Assembly (NCBI RefSeq): GCF_023273875.1
Contig: NZ_CP096882.1
Location: forward strand, 372,001 to 436,000
Origin: Pseudarthrobacter sp. SSS035
GTDB taxonomy: Bacteria; Actinomycetota; Actinomycetes; Actinomycetales; Micrococcaceae
Direction: 5' to 3'
Length of the DNA: 64,000 nucleotides
Every line of letters starts with the position of its first letter. The first letter of the stretch is position 1. Made by a program: the position numbers and the translations under genes. The notes under the pieces are model-generated. The model was given only the letters and a program-made list of their open reading frames with translations, did no database searches and was not told where the DNA came from. This document shows, in pieces, positions 8,745 through 16,621 of the stretch.

Positions 8745-10352
8745 TCACATCCGGAAAAGGCCGAAGGAGGTCTCCGGCAGCGGGGTGCGGGAGACGACGT
8801 CGAGCGCCAGTCCCAGGACGGTGCGGGTATCCGCGGGGTCGATCACGCCGTCGTCCCAGAGGCGGGCGGTGGAATAGTACGGGCTGCCCTGGTCCTCGTA
8901 TTGCTGTTTGATCGGGGCCTTGAAGGCTTCCTCGTCCTCTGTGGACCATTCCTCGCCCCGGGCCTCGTACTGGTCACGCTTGACGGTTGCGAGAACCCCG
9001 GAGGCTTGGTTCCCTCCCATCACCGAAATCCGGCTTGCCGGCCACATCCACAGGAAGCGCGGCGAGTACGCCCGCCCGCACATGGAGTAGTTGCCGGCGC
9101 CGAAGGACCCGCCGATGACGACGGTCAGCTTGGGCACCCGGGCGGTGGCGACGGCGGTGACCATCTTGGCGCCGTTTTTGGCGATGCCACCCTGCTCGGA
9201 ATCCCTGCCCACCATGAACCCGGAAATGTTCTGCAGGAAAATAAGCGGAATGCCGCGCTGGTCGCAGAGTTCGATGAAGTGCGCGCCCTTGAGCGAGGAC
9301 TCGCTGAAGAGCACGCCGTTGTTGGCCAGGATCCCCATCGGGTGCCCGTGCAGCCTGGCAAAACCTGTGACCAGGGTGGTGCCGTACTCCTTCTTGAACT
9401 CGTGGAACCTGCTGCCGTCCACCAGCCGGGCAATGACCTCGTGGACGTCGTACTGCGCGTTGACGTCCGTGGGGACGGAGCCGTACAACTCCGCCGGATC
9501 CGCGACGGGCTCGACGACGGTGTCCACATCCCAGGCAGGGGCAGCCGGCCTCGGCAGGGTGGAGACGATGTCCCGGACGATCTGCAGGGCATGCTCATCG
9601 TTCTCCGCCAGGTGGTCGGTAACGCCGGAGATTTTCGAGTGCACGTCACCGCCGCCCAGTTCCTCCGCGGTCACGATCTCCCCGATGGCAGCCTTCACCA
9701 GCGGCGGACCGCCCAGGAAGATGGTGCCCTGGTTCCGCACGATCACCGTCTCATCGCTCATCGCCGGAACGTAAGCCCCACCTGCCGTGCAGGAGCCCAT
9801 CACCGAGGCGATCTGCGGGATCTTCGCGGCAGACATCTTCGCCTGGTTGAAGAAAATACGGCCGAAGTGTTCCTTGTCAGGAAAGACTTCGTCCTGCTTC
9901 GGCAGGAACGCCCCGCCCGAATCCACCAGATAGATGCACGGCAGCCGGTTCTCCAGCGCTATCTCCTGGGCGCGGAGGTGCTTCTTCACGGTCATCGGGT
10001 AGTAGGTGCCGCCCTTGACGGTGGCGTCGTTGGAGATCACCAGCACCTGGCGGCCGTGGACCAGGCCGATGCCGGCAATAACCCCGGCTCCCGGCGAGTC
10101 GTTGTTGTACATGCCGTTGGCTGCCAGCGGCGCGATCTCCAGGAACGGGCTGCCATCATCCAGCAGCCGGTCAATGCGCTCCCGGGGCAGCAGCTTCCCG
10201 CGCCCCACATGGCGCTCCCGCGACTTCTCCGGCCCGCCCAACGCGGCCTCAGCCAGCCTGGTCCGGAGCTCGGCGGCCAGCGCGAGCTGGGCAGCGTTGT
10301 TTGCAGCAAACGCATCACTTGCGGCATCAAGCCGGCTGGCGAGGGTCTCCAT
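8745..10352 (-). CDS. accD1: acyl-CoA carboxylase beta subunit (carboxyltransferase, methylcrotonyl-CoA type)
   Basis: This 535-residue carboxyltransferase contains GRGKLLPRERIDRLLDDGSP near residue 50, the acyl-CoA-binding GSCTAGGAYVPAMSDE, and in the second half NNGVLFSESSLKGAHFIELC and GGSFGAGNYSMCGRAYSPRF. Length and the GAGNYSMCGRAY motif match the methylcrotonyl/geranyl-CoA carboxylase branch better than propionyl-CoA carboxylases. It is the first gene of the operon, 7 bp ahead of accA1, and is divergent from a TetR regulator with a palindromic operator between them. Confidence 0.92.
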   Translation of the reverse strand: METLASRLDAASDAFAANNAAQLALAAELRTRLAEAALGGPEKSRERHVGRGKLLPRERIDRLLDDGSPFLEIAPLAANGMYNNDSPGAGVIAGIGLVHGRQVLVISNDATVKGGTYYPMTVKKHLRAQEIALENRLPCIYLVDSGGAFLPKQDEVFPDKEHFGRIFFNQAKMSAAKIPQIASVMGSCTAGGAYVPAMSDETVIVRNQGTIFLGGPPLVKAAIGEIVTAEELGGGDVHSKISGVTDHLAENDEHALQIVRDIVSTLPRPAAPAWDVDTVVEPVADPAELYGSVPTDVNAQYDVHEVIARLVDGSRFHEFKKEYGTTLVTGFARLHGHPMGILANNGVLFSESSLKGAHFIELCDQRGIPLIFLQNISGFMVGRDSEQGGIAKNGAKMVTAVATARVPKLTVVIGGSFGAGNYSMCGRAYSPRFLWMWPASRISVMGGNQASGVLATVKRDQYEARGEEWSTEDEEAFKAPIKQQYEDQGSPYYSTARLWDDGVIDPADTRTVLGLALDVVSRTPLPETSFGLFRM

Positions 10353-10420
10353 CGACTGTGTCCGTTCCTCATCTTTTGAAAGCCACCATGGCTCCGGCGA
10401 GAGCCGGAAAAGCCAGCTCG

Positions 10421-10462
10421 GTTAATGCTTTATAACTGGAATTCAGGTTAGTCTTTATTAAC
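10421..10462. promoter_or_regulatory. nested dyad between accD1 and the TetR gene, likely operator
   Basis: Two inverted repeats share one centre at 10441/10442. The outer pair is GTTAAT (10421-10426) and ATTAAC (10457-10462). The inner one is TAAC-N2-GAATTC-N2-GTTA (10433-10450). Shared centring and placement in the 167-bp divergent spacer suggest binding by the adjacent TetR protein, which would block both promoters. Confidence 0.65.
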
Positions 10463-10519
10463 TGTGATGTCCAACACAACAGGACATTGTTAGAATCGGC
10501 TGTTCCTAGGAGGAAAAGC

Positions 10520-11236
10520 GTGCCCACCACCCGACCGGTCAAGCCGTCCGCACCGGCTTTGGCAGCCCAGCCGGATTCAGCAGCACAGCCCGATTCAGCT
10601 ACGCGGGCCGCGCCGGCAACGCAGTCCGTTGCCGGAACACCCCGCAGCCAGGCGAAGGAGAACCGCCGCCAGGCTCTGCTTACTGCCGCCGCGGCGCTCT
10701 TCGCCCTGCACGGATTCAACCGGGTATCGCTGGAAGACCTGGGCGCGGCAGCGGGTGTCAGCGGCCCGGCCGTCTATCGCCACTTCCAGGGCAAGCAGGC
10801 GGTGCTGGGAGACCTGCTGCTTACCGTCAGCCGCGAGCTGCTCGACGGCGGCCGGCGCGTCATTGCCGAGACCACGGACCCGCTCGCAGCGCTCCGCAGG
10901 CTGGTGGGGTTCCAAGTGGAGTTTGCCCTTGGCAAGCCCGACGTGATCCGGGTGCAGGACCGGGATTTCAGCAACCTCAGCCAGAAGGACCAGTCCGAGG
11001 TGCGGGCACTGCAGCGGAACTATGTGGAGATTTGGGTGGAGGTCCTGGCGCTGCTGCATCCGGGCACCGACGCCGTCGAACTGCGGATGCGGGCCCACGC
11101 TACGTTCGGCCTGATCAACTCCACCCCGCACTCGGTGCGGAACCACGGACGCAAGATCGCGCCCAAAACGGCCCGGCCGCTGCTCGAAAGCATGGCGCTG
11201 GCGGCACTCACGGTGAACGTTCCCCCGGCCCCCTGA
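10520..11236 (+). CDS. TetR/AcrR-family transcriptional regulator of the leucine-degradation operon
   Basis: The regulator is 238 residues from the GTG at 10520, chosen because AGGAGGA lies 7-8 bp upstream. A disordered Ala/Pro-rich leader of about 45 residues precedes the helix-turn-helix: RQALLTAAAALFALHGFNRVSLEDLGAAAGVSGPAVYRHFQGKQ is the classic TetR DNA-binding block, followed by a C-terminal ligand domain. It is divergent from accD1 and most likely represses the accD1-citE operon until an acyl-CoA intermediate binds. The extended N-terminal leader is unusual for the family. Confidence 0.88.
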   Translation: MPTTRPVKPSAPALAAQPDSAAQPDSATRAAPATQSVAGTPRSQAKENRRQALLTAAAALFALHGFNRVSLEDLGAAAGVSGPAVYRHFQGKQAVLGDLLLTVSRELLDGGRRVIAETTDPLAALRRLVGFQVEFALGKPDVIRVQDRDFSNLSQKDQSEVRALQRNYVEIWVEVLALLHPGTDAVELRMRAHATFGLINSTPHSVRNHGRKIAPKTARPLLESMALAALTVNVPPAP

Positions 11237-11284
11237 CCAGGACACGATTTCAAGAGCGGGCCCTGCAGGTTTCTGGTCATAGGA

Positions 11285-11348
11285 GCGGCCCTGGCCCGCA
11301 TTAGCGGTGCTGGGCCGCAGCAGCACCGCTAATGCGGGCCAAGGCCGC
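11285..11348. repeat. long intergenic palindrome 1 (28-bp arms)
   Basis: Arms at 11285-11312 and 11321-11348 pair at 27 of 28 positions around an 8-nt loop. The arm core is GGCCCGCATTAGCGGTGCTG. It lies in the 227-bp spacer between the convergent TetR and bkdC genes. It could act as a bidirectional terminator, but it lacks a T-tract and looks more like an intergenic palindromic repeat. Confidence 0.85.
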
Positions 11349-11400
11349 ACTTACGAATCACGACATGACGCAGGACGTTGCGCAGGCCCAGACCCTGGAG

Positions 11401-11453
11401 TTTGTCCAGATAAAGCGGGTTCAAACGCCCGAAACCCGGATTATCTGGACAAA
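11401..11453. repeat. long intergenic palindrome 2 (21-bp arms)
   Basis: Arms at 11401-11421 and 11433-11453 (outer sequence TTTGTCCAGATAA) pair at 19 of 21 positions around an 11-nt loop. It sits just downstream of the bkdC stop codon and contains A/T-rich ends, so it may terminate the bkd transcript. It is unrelated in sequence to the neighbouring palindrome at 11285. Confidence 0.85.
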
Positions 11454-11463
11454 AACCCGTGGG

Positions 11464-12891
11464 TTAGACCATCGTGAGCACCATGCCGGGTTCGGCCAGG
11501 ATGGCCCCAATATCGGCGAGGAACCGCGAGCCCTGCTCCCCGTCCACCAGGCGATGGTCAAAGGACAGGCTCAGCGTCATGACCTGGCGTAAAGCCACCT
11601 CATCCTGGAATTCCCACGGCATTTTCCGCACGGCCCCCATGGCCAGGATGGCAGCCTCGCCGGGGTTCAGGATGGGAGTGCCCGCGTCGATGCCGAAGAC
11701 CCCGATATTCGTGATGGAGATAGTGCCGCCGGACAGGTCTGCCGGCGCGGTCTTGCCGGCCCGTGCCGTCTCGGTCAGCCCGGTCAGGGCTGCGGAGAGT
11801 TCCAGCAGCGACAGGGTATCCGCGTCCTTGATGTTCGGCACGGTGAGCCCGCGCGGAGTCGCGGCGGCGATGCCCAGGTTCACGTAGTTGAACTGCACGA
11901 TCTCCTGGCTGGCTTCCTCCCACCGCGAATTCAGCGACGGGTTCCGCCGCAGCGCGATCAGCACAGCCTTCGCCACCAGCGTCAGCGGTGTGAGCTTGTA
12001 GCCGGAAAAGGCCCGGCTCGTCTTCAGCTTGGCCAGCAGGTCCATGGTGGGCGTGACATCCACTGTGAGGAATTCCGTCGCGTGGGGAGCCGTGAAGGCA
12101 CTTGCCACCATCGCGGCGGCCGTGAACTTGCGGACACCCTTGATGGGGGTCCTGATTTCCCGCCCACCCTGTGGCGCCAGTCCGGCGCGGGAAACCGAAT
12201 CGGACACGGCGGAAAGATGGCGTACCGGTGCCGACAATTCGCCGCCGCCAACAAAATTCTGGACATCCTCCCGCGTGATCAGGCCGCCGGCTCCGGTGCC
12301 CGCGACCGCGGCCAGCTCGACGCCGAGGTCCTTGGCCAGTTTCCGGACCGGCGGGGTGGAGCGTGGGCGCTCCGCGGCGTCGGTTTCGACAGGCTCAACC
12401 ACAGGGTTTTCGGGTCTGACAGGCTCGGTTTCGACGAGCTCGGTTTCGACAGGCTCAACCACCGAAGCACGAACAGGCTCAACCGCCGGGGTTGTGAAGG
12501 TGCGCGCCCGGCGGGCGGGACGGCCTGAGCTTTCGACGACGGCGCCGTACCCAACCAGGTTCGGCTCGCGTTTCGCGGTACCCGCTGCAGTAGTGGCCGC
12601 CCCGGTGGGCGCAGCCCCTGAAGGTGAGGCGCCGCCGTCGTCCGCTACTTCGAAGGAGATGATCGGCTTGCCCACCTCCACGATTGTTCCCGGCTCTTCA
12701 TGGAGCGCAGTGATCACGCCCGCGAAAGGTGACGGCAGTTCCACTACGGCCTTTGCGGTTTCCACCTCGGCGATGACCTGGTTCAGCGTCACCGTGTCCC
12801 CCACTGCCACTTTCCAGCTGAGGATTTCTGATTCCGTGAGGCCTTCGCCGAGGTCCGGGAGCCTGAATTCCTTGATCATGGTGGCGCTCAT
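11464..12891 (-). CDS. bkdC: dihydrolipoamide acyltransferase E2 of branched-chain 2-oxoacid dehydrogenase
   Basis: The protein is 475 residues from the ATG at 12891, whose ATGA overlaps the bkdB stop. An N-terminal lipoyl domain carries the lipoylated Lys in VETAKAVVE (about K47). A linker follows (85-178), then an E1/E3-binding domain with VRKLAKDLGVELAAVAGTG (about 182-200). The catalytic acyltransferase domain ends with SFDHRLVDGEQGSRFL, His near 446. E2 transfers branched acyl groups from E1 to CoA. The linker is odd: residues about 137-171 read VEPVET over and over because the DNA there consists of copies of an actinobacterial repeat element. Confidence 0.92.
   Translation of the reverse strand: MSATMIKEFRLPDLGEGLTESEILSWKVAVGDTVTLNQVIAEVETAKAVVELPSPFAGVITALHEEPGTIVEVGKPIISFEVADDGGASPSGAAPTGAATTAAGTAKREPNLVGYGAVVESSGRPARRARTFTTPAVEPVRASVVEPVETELVETEPVRPENPVVEPVETDAAERPRSTPPVRKLAKDLGVELAAVAGTGAGGLITREDVQNFVGGGELSAPVRHLSAVSDSVSRAGLAPQGGREIRTPIKGVRKFTAAAMVASAFTAPHATEFLTVDVTPTMDLLAKLKTSRAFSGYKLTPLTLVAKAVLIALRRNPSLNSRWEEASQEIVQFNYVNLGIAAATPRGLTVPNIKDADTLSLLELSAALTGLTETARAGKTAPADLSGGTISITNIGVFGIDAGTPILNPGEAAILAMGAVRKMPWEFQDEVALRQVMTLSLSFDHRLVDGEQGSRFLADIGAILAEPGMVLTMV
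12381..12488. repeat. cluster of GTTTCGACAGGCTCAACCAC elements inside bkdC
   Basis: Two nearly perfect copies (12383-12402 and 12443-12462) and at least three partial ones are packed into the linker-coding part of bkdC. Translated on the minus strand they give VVEPVET-type repeats. Degenerate copies occur elsewhere in this window at 3694-3715 (start of the MaoC gene) and 5300-5321 (between scoA and the acyl-CoA dehydrogenase gene). Confidence 0.88.
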
Positions 12892-13898
12892 CCTTCCAAC
12901 CCGCTGAGGGAGTTCGGGCGTCCGAGGGCGCGGTCCACGCCGTCGAGGATCCGGTCCAGGCCGGGCAGATGGTGCATTTCGAGCTTGGAGTACGGGTAGG
13001 GAATATCGAACCCGGTGATACGGACGGGGGCGGTTTCGAGGTGGTAGAAGCACCGCTCGGTAATGCTGGCCGCAACTTCGGCGCCCAGGCCACCGGACTG
13101 GCCGGCTTCATGGGTGACCACCAGCCTGCCCGTTTTCCGGACGGATGCTTCAACGGTGGCGTAGTCCACGGGTGCCAGCGAGCGCAGGTCGATGACCTCG
13201 ATGGAGATGCCTTCGTCGGCGGCTGCGGTTGCTGCGTCCTTGGCCGTCTTCACCAACGGCCCGTAGGCCACAAGCGTCACGTCCGTGCCCTCGGTGACAA
13301 CGCGGGCGGAGTCCATGGGCAGCGCGGTGCGCGGATCGATGCCCTCATCCACTTCACCCTTGTCGTGGTAGCGGCGCTTGGGCTCGAAGTACAGTACCGG
13401 GTCATCGGACAGGATTGCCTGTTGGATCACGGTGTGGGCATCCTGCGGGTTGGAGACGCTGACCACGCGAAGCCCCGAGGTATGTGTGAAGTACGCCTCT
13501 GGCGACTCGGAGTGGTGCTCGGGTGAGCCGATACCGCCTCCGAACGGGACGCGGATGGTGATGGGCATCTTCACGGCCCCCTGCGTGCGGTAGTGCAGCT
13601 TGGCCACTTGGCTCACGATCTGGTCGAAGGCAGGGTAGATAAAGCCGTCGAACTGGATCTCCACCACCGGGCGGTAACCGCGGTAGGCGAGGCCGACGGC
13701 GGTGCCCATGATGGCCGACTCGGCCAGCGGGGTGTCCACCACACGGTGGGTGCCGAAATCCTTCTGGAGGCCGTCGGTCACCCGGAAAACACCGCCGAGG
13801 GTACCGATGTCCTCGCCCATGAGGATGACTTTTGGATCGTTTTCGAGGGATTTGCGCAGGCCGGAATTGATGGCGCGGGCAAAGGTCATCTGGGTCAT
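12888..13898 (-). CDS. bkdB: 2-oxoacid dehydrogenase E1 component, beta subunit
   Basis: The subunit is 336 residues from the ATG at 13898, chosen because the E1-alpha stop codon overlaps it (TGATG). Typical E1-beta blocks are GEDIGTLGGVFRVTDGL (about 25-41), VDTPLAESAIMGTAVGLA, GYRPVVEIQFDGFIYPAFDQ and THEAGQSGGLGAE. It forms the alpha2-beta2 thiamine-diphosphate E1 with the upstream gene product and decarboxylates the 2-oxoacids of Val, Leu and Ile. The next gene (bkdC) overlaps by 4 bp. Confidence 0.92.
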   Translation of the reverse strand: MTQMTFARAINSGLRKSLENDPKVILMGEDIGTLGGVFRVTDGLQKDFGTHRVVDTPLAESAIMGTAVGLAYRGYRPVVEIQFDGFIYPAFDQIVSQVAKLHYRTQGAVKMPITIRVPFGGGIGSPEHHSESPEAYFTHTSGLRVVSVSNPQDAHTVIQQAILSDDPVLYFEPKRRYHDKGEVDEGIDPRTALPMDSARVVTEGTDVTLVAYGPLVKTAKDAATAAADEGISIEVIDLRSLAPVDYATVEASVRKTGRLVVTHEAGQSGGLGAEVAASITERCFYHLETAPVRITGFDIPYPYSKLEMHHLPGLDRILDGVDRALGRPNSLSGLEG

Positions 13899-15007
13899 CA
13901 GCGTGCACCTTCTTCTGAGGTGGCTCCCGCGGGATCGCCGAAGGAAGCCAGGTAACGGGCGTAGTGGTCCTGCTGCCGGTCCAGCCACGAGTTGGGCTCG
14001 CTGTACACGTGCTTGAAGATGTCCATCGGCTCCGGATCCGGCATGCCGATGCAGCCCGATCGGATTTCGCGGGCGACTGACTCCGCCTTGTCGTGAACGT
14101 GCTGCTGGACCTGATCCGTGAGGAGTCCTTTGCGTTCCAGCAGGGCCTTGACCCGCAGGATGGGGTCCTTGGCAGCCCAGTCCTCCAGTTCATTGGCGTC
14201 ACGGTAGCGGGTGGGATCGTCGGCGGTGGTGTGCGGTCCCATGCGGTAGGTGACCGCTTCGATGAAGGTGGGTCCGCCACCGTGCCGGGCACGGTCCAAT
14301 GCCACGCGCGTGGCTGCCATAACGGCCAGCACATCATTGCCGTCCACCCGGAGGCTCGGAATGCCGAATCCGGCGGCCCGGTCCGCGATCTGAATGTGGG
14401 ACTGCAACCGCACGGGCTCCGAAATTGCCCAGTGGTTGTTCGAGCAGAAGAAGACCACGGGTGCCTGGAAGCTGGCGGCAAATACCATGGCCTCGTTGAC
14501 ATCGCCTTCGCTGGTGGCACCGTCGCCGAAGTACGTCACCGCCACCGAGTCCGCGCCGTCGTTCTGGATGCCCATGGCGTAACCGGTGGCATGCAGGGTC
14601 TGCGCGCCGATGATGATCTGCGGGGTGGCCATATTCACGGAGTACGGATCCCACCCGGAAGAGGCCGTGCCACGCCACACCCGCGTAATGTCCGTCAGGT
14701 CCACGCCGCGGCAGTACGCCACGCCGTTTTCCCGGTAGCTGGAGAAGACAAAGTCGTCCACGCGCAGGGCCCTGCCGGAACCGACTTGCGCCGCCTCCTG
14801 CCCCAGCAACGGGGGCCAAAGACCGAGCTCGCCCTGACGCTGGAGGGCGGTGGCCTCAACATCGATCCGCCGGATGACCGTCAGGTCCTCGTAGAGGGAA
14901 CACAATTGCTCATCCCCGATGTCCTTCACCCAAGGGTCAAACTCCGGGTGGCTGATCCGCTCCCCTGCCGGGGTAATCAGCTGGATCAGGTTCCTGTCTG
15001 TAGACAC
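13898..15007 (-). CDS. bkdA: 2-oxoacid dehydrogenase E1 component, alpha subunit
   Basis: The subunit has 369 residues if it starts at the GTG at 15007 (VSTDRNLIQL), which has AGAAGG upstream; an in-frame GTG at 15028 would add seven residues. The thiamine-diphosphate motif GDGATSEGDVNEAMVFA continues to CSNNHWAIS, the GDG...NN signature. SGWDPYSVN and RMGPHTTADDPTRYR are typical of branched-chain E1-alpha rather than pyruvate dehydrogenase. It is the first gene of the bkdABC operon, behind its own promoter and divergent from an Lrp-type regulator. Confidence 0.9.
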   Translation of the reverse strand: MSTDRNLIQLITPAGERISHPEFDPWVKDIGDEQLCSLYEDLTVIRRIDVEATALQRQGELGLWPPLLGQEAAQVGSGRALRVDDFVFSSYRENGVAYCRGVDLTDITRVWRGTASSGWDPYSVNMATPQIIIGAQTLHATGYAMGIQNDGADSVAVTYFGDGATSEGDVNEAMVFAASFQAPVVFFCSNNHWAISEPVRLQSHIQIADRAAGFGIPSLRVDGNDVLAVMAATRVALDRARHGGGPTFIEAVTYRMGPHTTADDPTRYRDANELEDWAAKDPILRVKALLERKGLLTDQVQQHVHDKAESVAREIRSGCIGMPDPEPMDIFKHVYSEPNSWLDRQQDHYARYLASFGDPAGATSEEGAR

Positions 15008-15097
15008 GATGGCACGCAACCTTCTCACGTCGTTTGACCGGAGCCTGGGGACTTGTGGTCCCGCCCGCCGCCGGCCGCCCGGGCGCCGTTGCCCCGG

Positions 15098-15126
15098 ATA
15101 TTTGTGACCCTACTCACAATGCTCAA
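15098..15126 (-). promoter_or_regulatory. candidate bkdA promoter
   Basis: Read on the minus strand, TTGAGC (15126-15121) and AAATAT (15103-15098) are separated by 17 bp, a good sigma-70-type spacing. The spacer contains the inverted repeat GTGA-N6-TCAC (15104-15117), well placed for a regulator that blocks polymerase. Confidence 0.55.
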
Positions 15127-15151
15127 TGGGTACAACCACCGTGGCGAATAC

Positions 15152-15205
15152 TGCGCATAATGCCCTGTTTACACTGCCATCACCGTGCTAACGTTGCGCA
15201 TTATG
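15152..15205. promoter_or_regulatory. paired Lrp-type boxes TGCGCATWATG
   Basis: TGCGCATAATG at 15152-15162 recurs as TGCGCATTATG at 15195-15205, 43 bp apart (about four helical turns). The first lies upstream of the bkdA -35 element and the second overlaps the likely start of the Lrp gene. Phased AT-centred boxes are typical of Lrp/AsnC octamer binding and fit autoregulation plus bkd control. Confidence 0.6.
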
Positions 15206-15676
15206 CAAGCTTTGGATGGCACAGACACGCGGCTGCTTTCGGCCCTGGCCCGCGACCCCCGGCGGACAGTGGTGGCGTTGGCCCAGAAGCTGGGGCTGTC
15301 CCGGAACACCGTGCAGGCGCGCATGGCCCAGCTGGAGAAGAGGCACGTCTTCCTGTCCTTCGAACGGCGTATCAACCCGGCATCCCTGGGCTATCCGCTC
15401 ATGGCGTTCATTTCCGTCCACGTCCAGCAGCAGAAACTGGGACAGCTGGCCCATGACCTCGCCGGCATTCCGGAAATCCTGGAAGGCTACGGCCTCACCG
15501 GCTCCGCTGACCTCCTGCTCCGGGTAGTGGCCCTGGATGCCGAGGACCTCTTCCGGATCAACGGGAAAATCCTGGCGTGCGATGGAGTGGACAGGACGGA
15601 CACAGCACTGGCCATGAGCGAACTCATCCCGTTCCGCATCCAGCCGCTGCTCGAGCGGGGATCCGGAGACGCTTAG
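15203..15676 (+). CDS. Lrp/AsnC-family transcriptional regulator (BkdR-like)
   Basis: The regulator has 157 residues from the ATG at 15203; an in-frame GTG at 15185 is the alternative, and neither has a good ribosome binding site, so the mRNA may be leaderless. The N-terminal winged helix reads LDGTDTRLLSALARDPRRTVVALAQKLGLSRNTVQARMAQLE. The C-terminal RAM domain (AFISVHVQQQKLGQLAHDLAGIPEI, then GSADLLLRVVALDAEDL) binds amino-acid effectors. Position and orientation opposite bkdA mirror bkdR of other bacteria, where branched-chain amino acids trigger activation. Confidence 0.88.
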   Translation: MQALDGTDTRLLSALARDPRRTVVALAQKLGLSRNTVQARMAQLEKRHVFLSFERRINPASLGYPLMAFISVHVQQQKLGQLAHDLAGIPEILEGYGLTGSADLLLRVVALDAEDLFRINGKILACDGVDRTDTALAMSELIPFRIQPLLERGSGDA

Positions 15677-15815
15677 GGCCAGCGCCCCTTATTACCGCCC
15701 CGATACCCAGCCCCGGCGGGCTGGGTTATAGGCTGTTCCAAGGTGAATCCATGGGTGCCGTTCAGCGGGTCCCAACAATAAGGCAGTGCCAGTGCGTTGC
15801 CGGAAAGGCTCCATC

Positions 15816-16511
15816 GTGAGCAATCCTCAGGGACCGTACCAGCCGGTCCAGCCGGCGGCCTGGCCCGCGCAACCAACGGGGCGCCCCGCGCAACCAACGG
15901 GGCAGCCCGGCAACCCCGGGGAGCATGGCGCGCCACCGCTGCCCGGGAACCCGCCACAGCACGGTGCGCCGGGGCAATACGATGCACCGTCGCAGTTTCG
16001 CCCGACCGCGCAGTACGGTGCACCCGGGCAATACTCGTCCGAGGGGCCATTCGGCCTGCCCGGACAAGAGCCCCCGGCGCAAAGCCGCCGGAAGCTGTGG
16101 ACCATCCTCGGCGTTGTGGGCGGTGTCCTGCTGCTGGCGGTCGTCGGTGTCCTCATCCTGGTCAACATTGTCAACGGAGCAACCAATCATGCCCGGGGCC
16201 TGGCTGACAGCTTCACCAAGCTGGTGATTGCCGGCGACAGTTCCAAGGCCTACGACGACTATCTTGACCCCGCCCTCCATGAGCAGCTGACCAAGGAGGA
16301 CTTCATCGCCGGCATCAAGACCCTGGAGATGGACAGCACCTGCAAGACTGCCTACAACGAAGTCAAGGCAAGCACCGAGAACGGCACCAAGGCGGCCGAC
16401 GTAGCCGGCCTCATCACCTGCGACGGCGACAAGAAGATCGACCTCGTCTACCGTTTCGAAGGCACCGACGAGCTGAAAATGATCAACATCAAGCTCAAGC
16501 CCCAGGCCTAG
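15816..16511 (+). CDS. membrane-anchored protein with Pro/Gly/Gln-rich cytoplasmic domain
   Basis: The protein has 231 residues from the GTG at 15816, preceded by GGAAAGG. Residues 1-90 are low-complexity (repeats such as QPTGRPAQPTGQPGNPG), one membrane helix spans about 94-119 (LWTILGVVGGVLLLAVVGV), and the outer domain of about 110 residues resembles the DUF4878/lumazine-binding-like fold of small actinobacterial lipoprotein-type proteins, with two Cys (DSTCKTA and LITCDGD) that could form a disulfide. No enzymatic motif is visible. It stands alone between the Lrp gene and a strong terminator. Function is unknown. Confidence 0.75.
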   Translation: MSNPQGPYQPVQPAAWPAQPTGRPAQPTGQPGNPGEHGAPPLPGNPPQHGAPGQYDAPSQFRPTAQYGAPGQYSSEGPFGLPGQEPPAQSRRKLWTILGVVGGVLLLAVVGVLILVNIVNGATNHARGLADSFTKLVIAGDSSKAYDDYLDPALHEQLTKEDFIAGIKTLEMDSTCKTAYNEVKASTENGTKAADVAGLITCDGDKKIDLVYRFEGTDELKMINIKLKPQA

Positions 16512-16526
16512 CGCCGGGAACCAGAG

Positions 16527-16570
16527 CAGAAAAGAGTCCCCGTGCCGTATGGCCCGGGGACTCTTTTCTG
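16527..16570. terminator. bidirectional rho-independent terminator
   Basis: A perfect 16-bp inverted repeat (16527-16542 and 16555-16570, arm CAGAAAAGAGTCCCCG) flanks a 12-nt loop. A-rich and T-rich flanks within the arms serve both strands. It lies between the convergent gene at 15816 and the actP-like gene. Confidence 0.9.
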
Positions 16571-16621
16571 TGGTTCAAGATCCGCTGCGACGATCAGTCA
16601 GCCGGATCGGCTTTCAGCGTG

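Noticed and set aside
8613..10379. 588-codon plus-strand open frame across accD1
   Set aside because: It lies wholly antisense to a gene with clear carboxyltransferase motifs and shows no protein-family features; long antisense frames are common at this GC content.
12381..12488. CRISPR-like array in bkdC
   Set aside because: Repeats are irregularly spaced, in frame and coding, with no spacers or cas genes.
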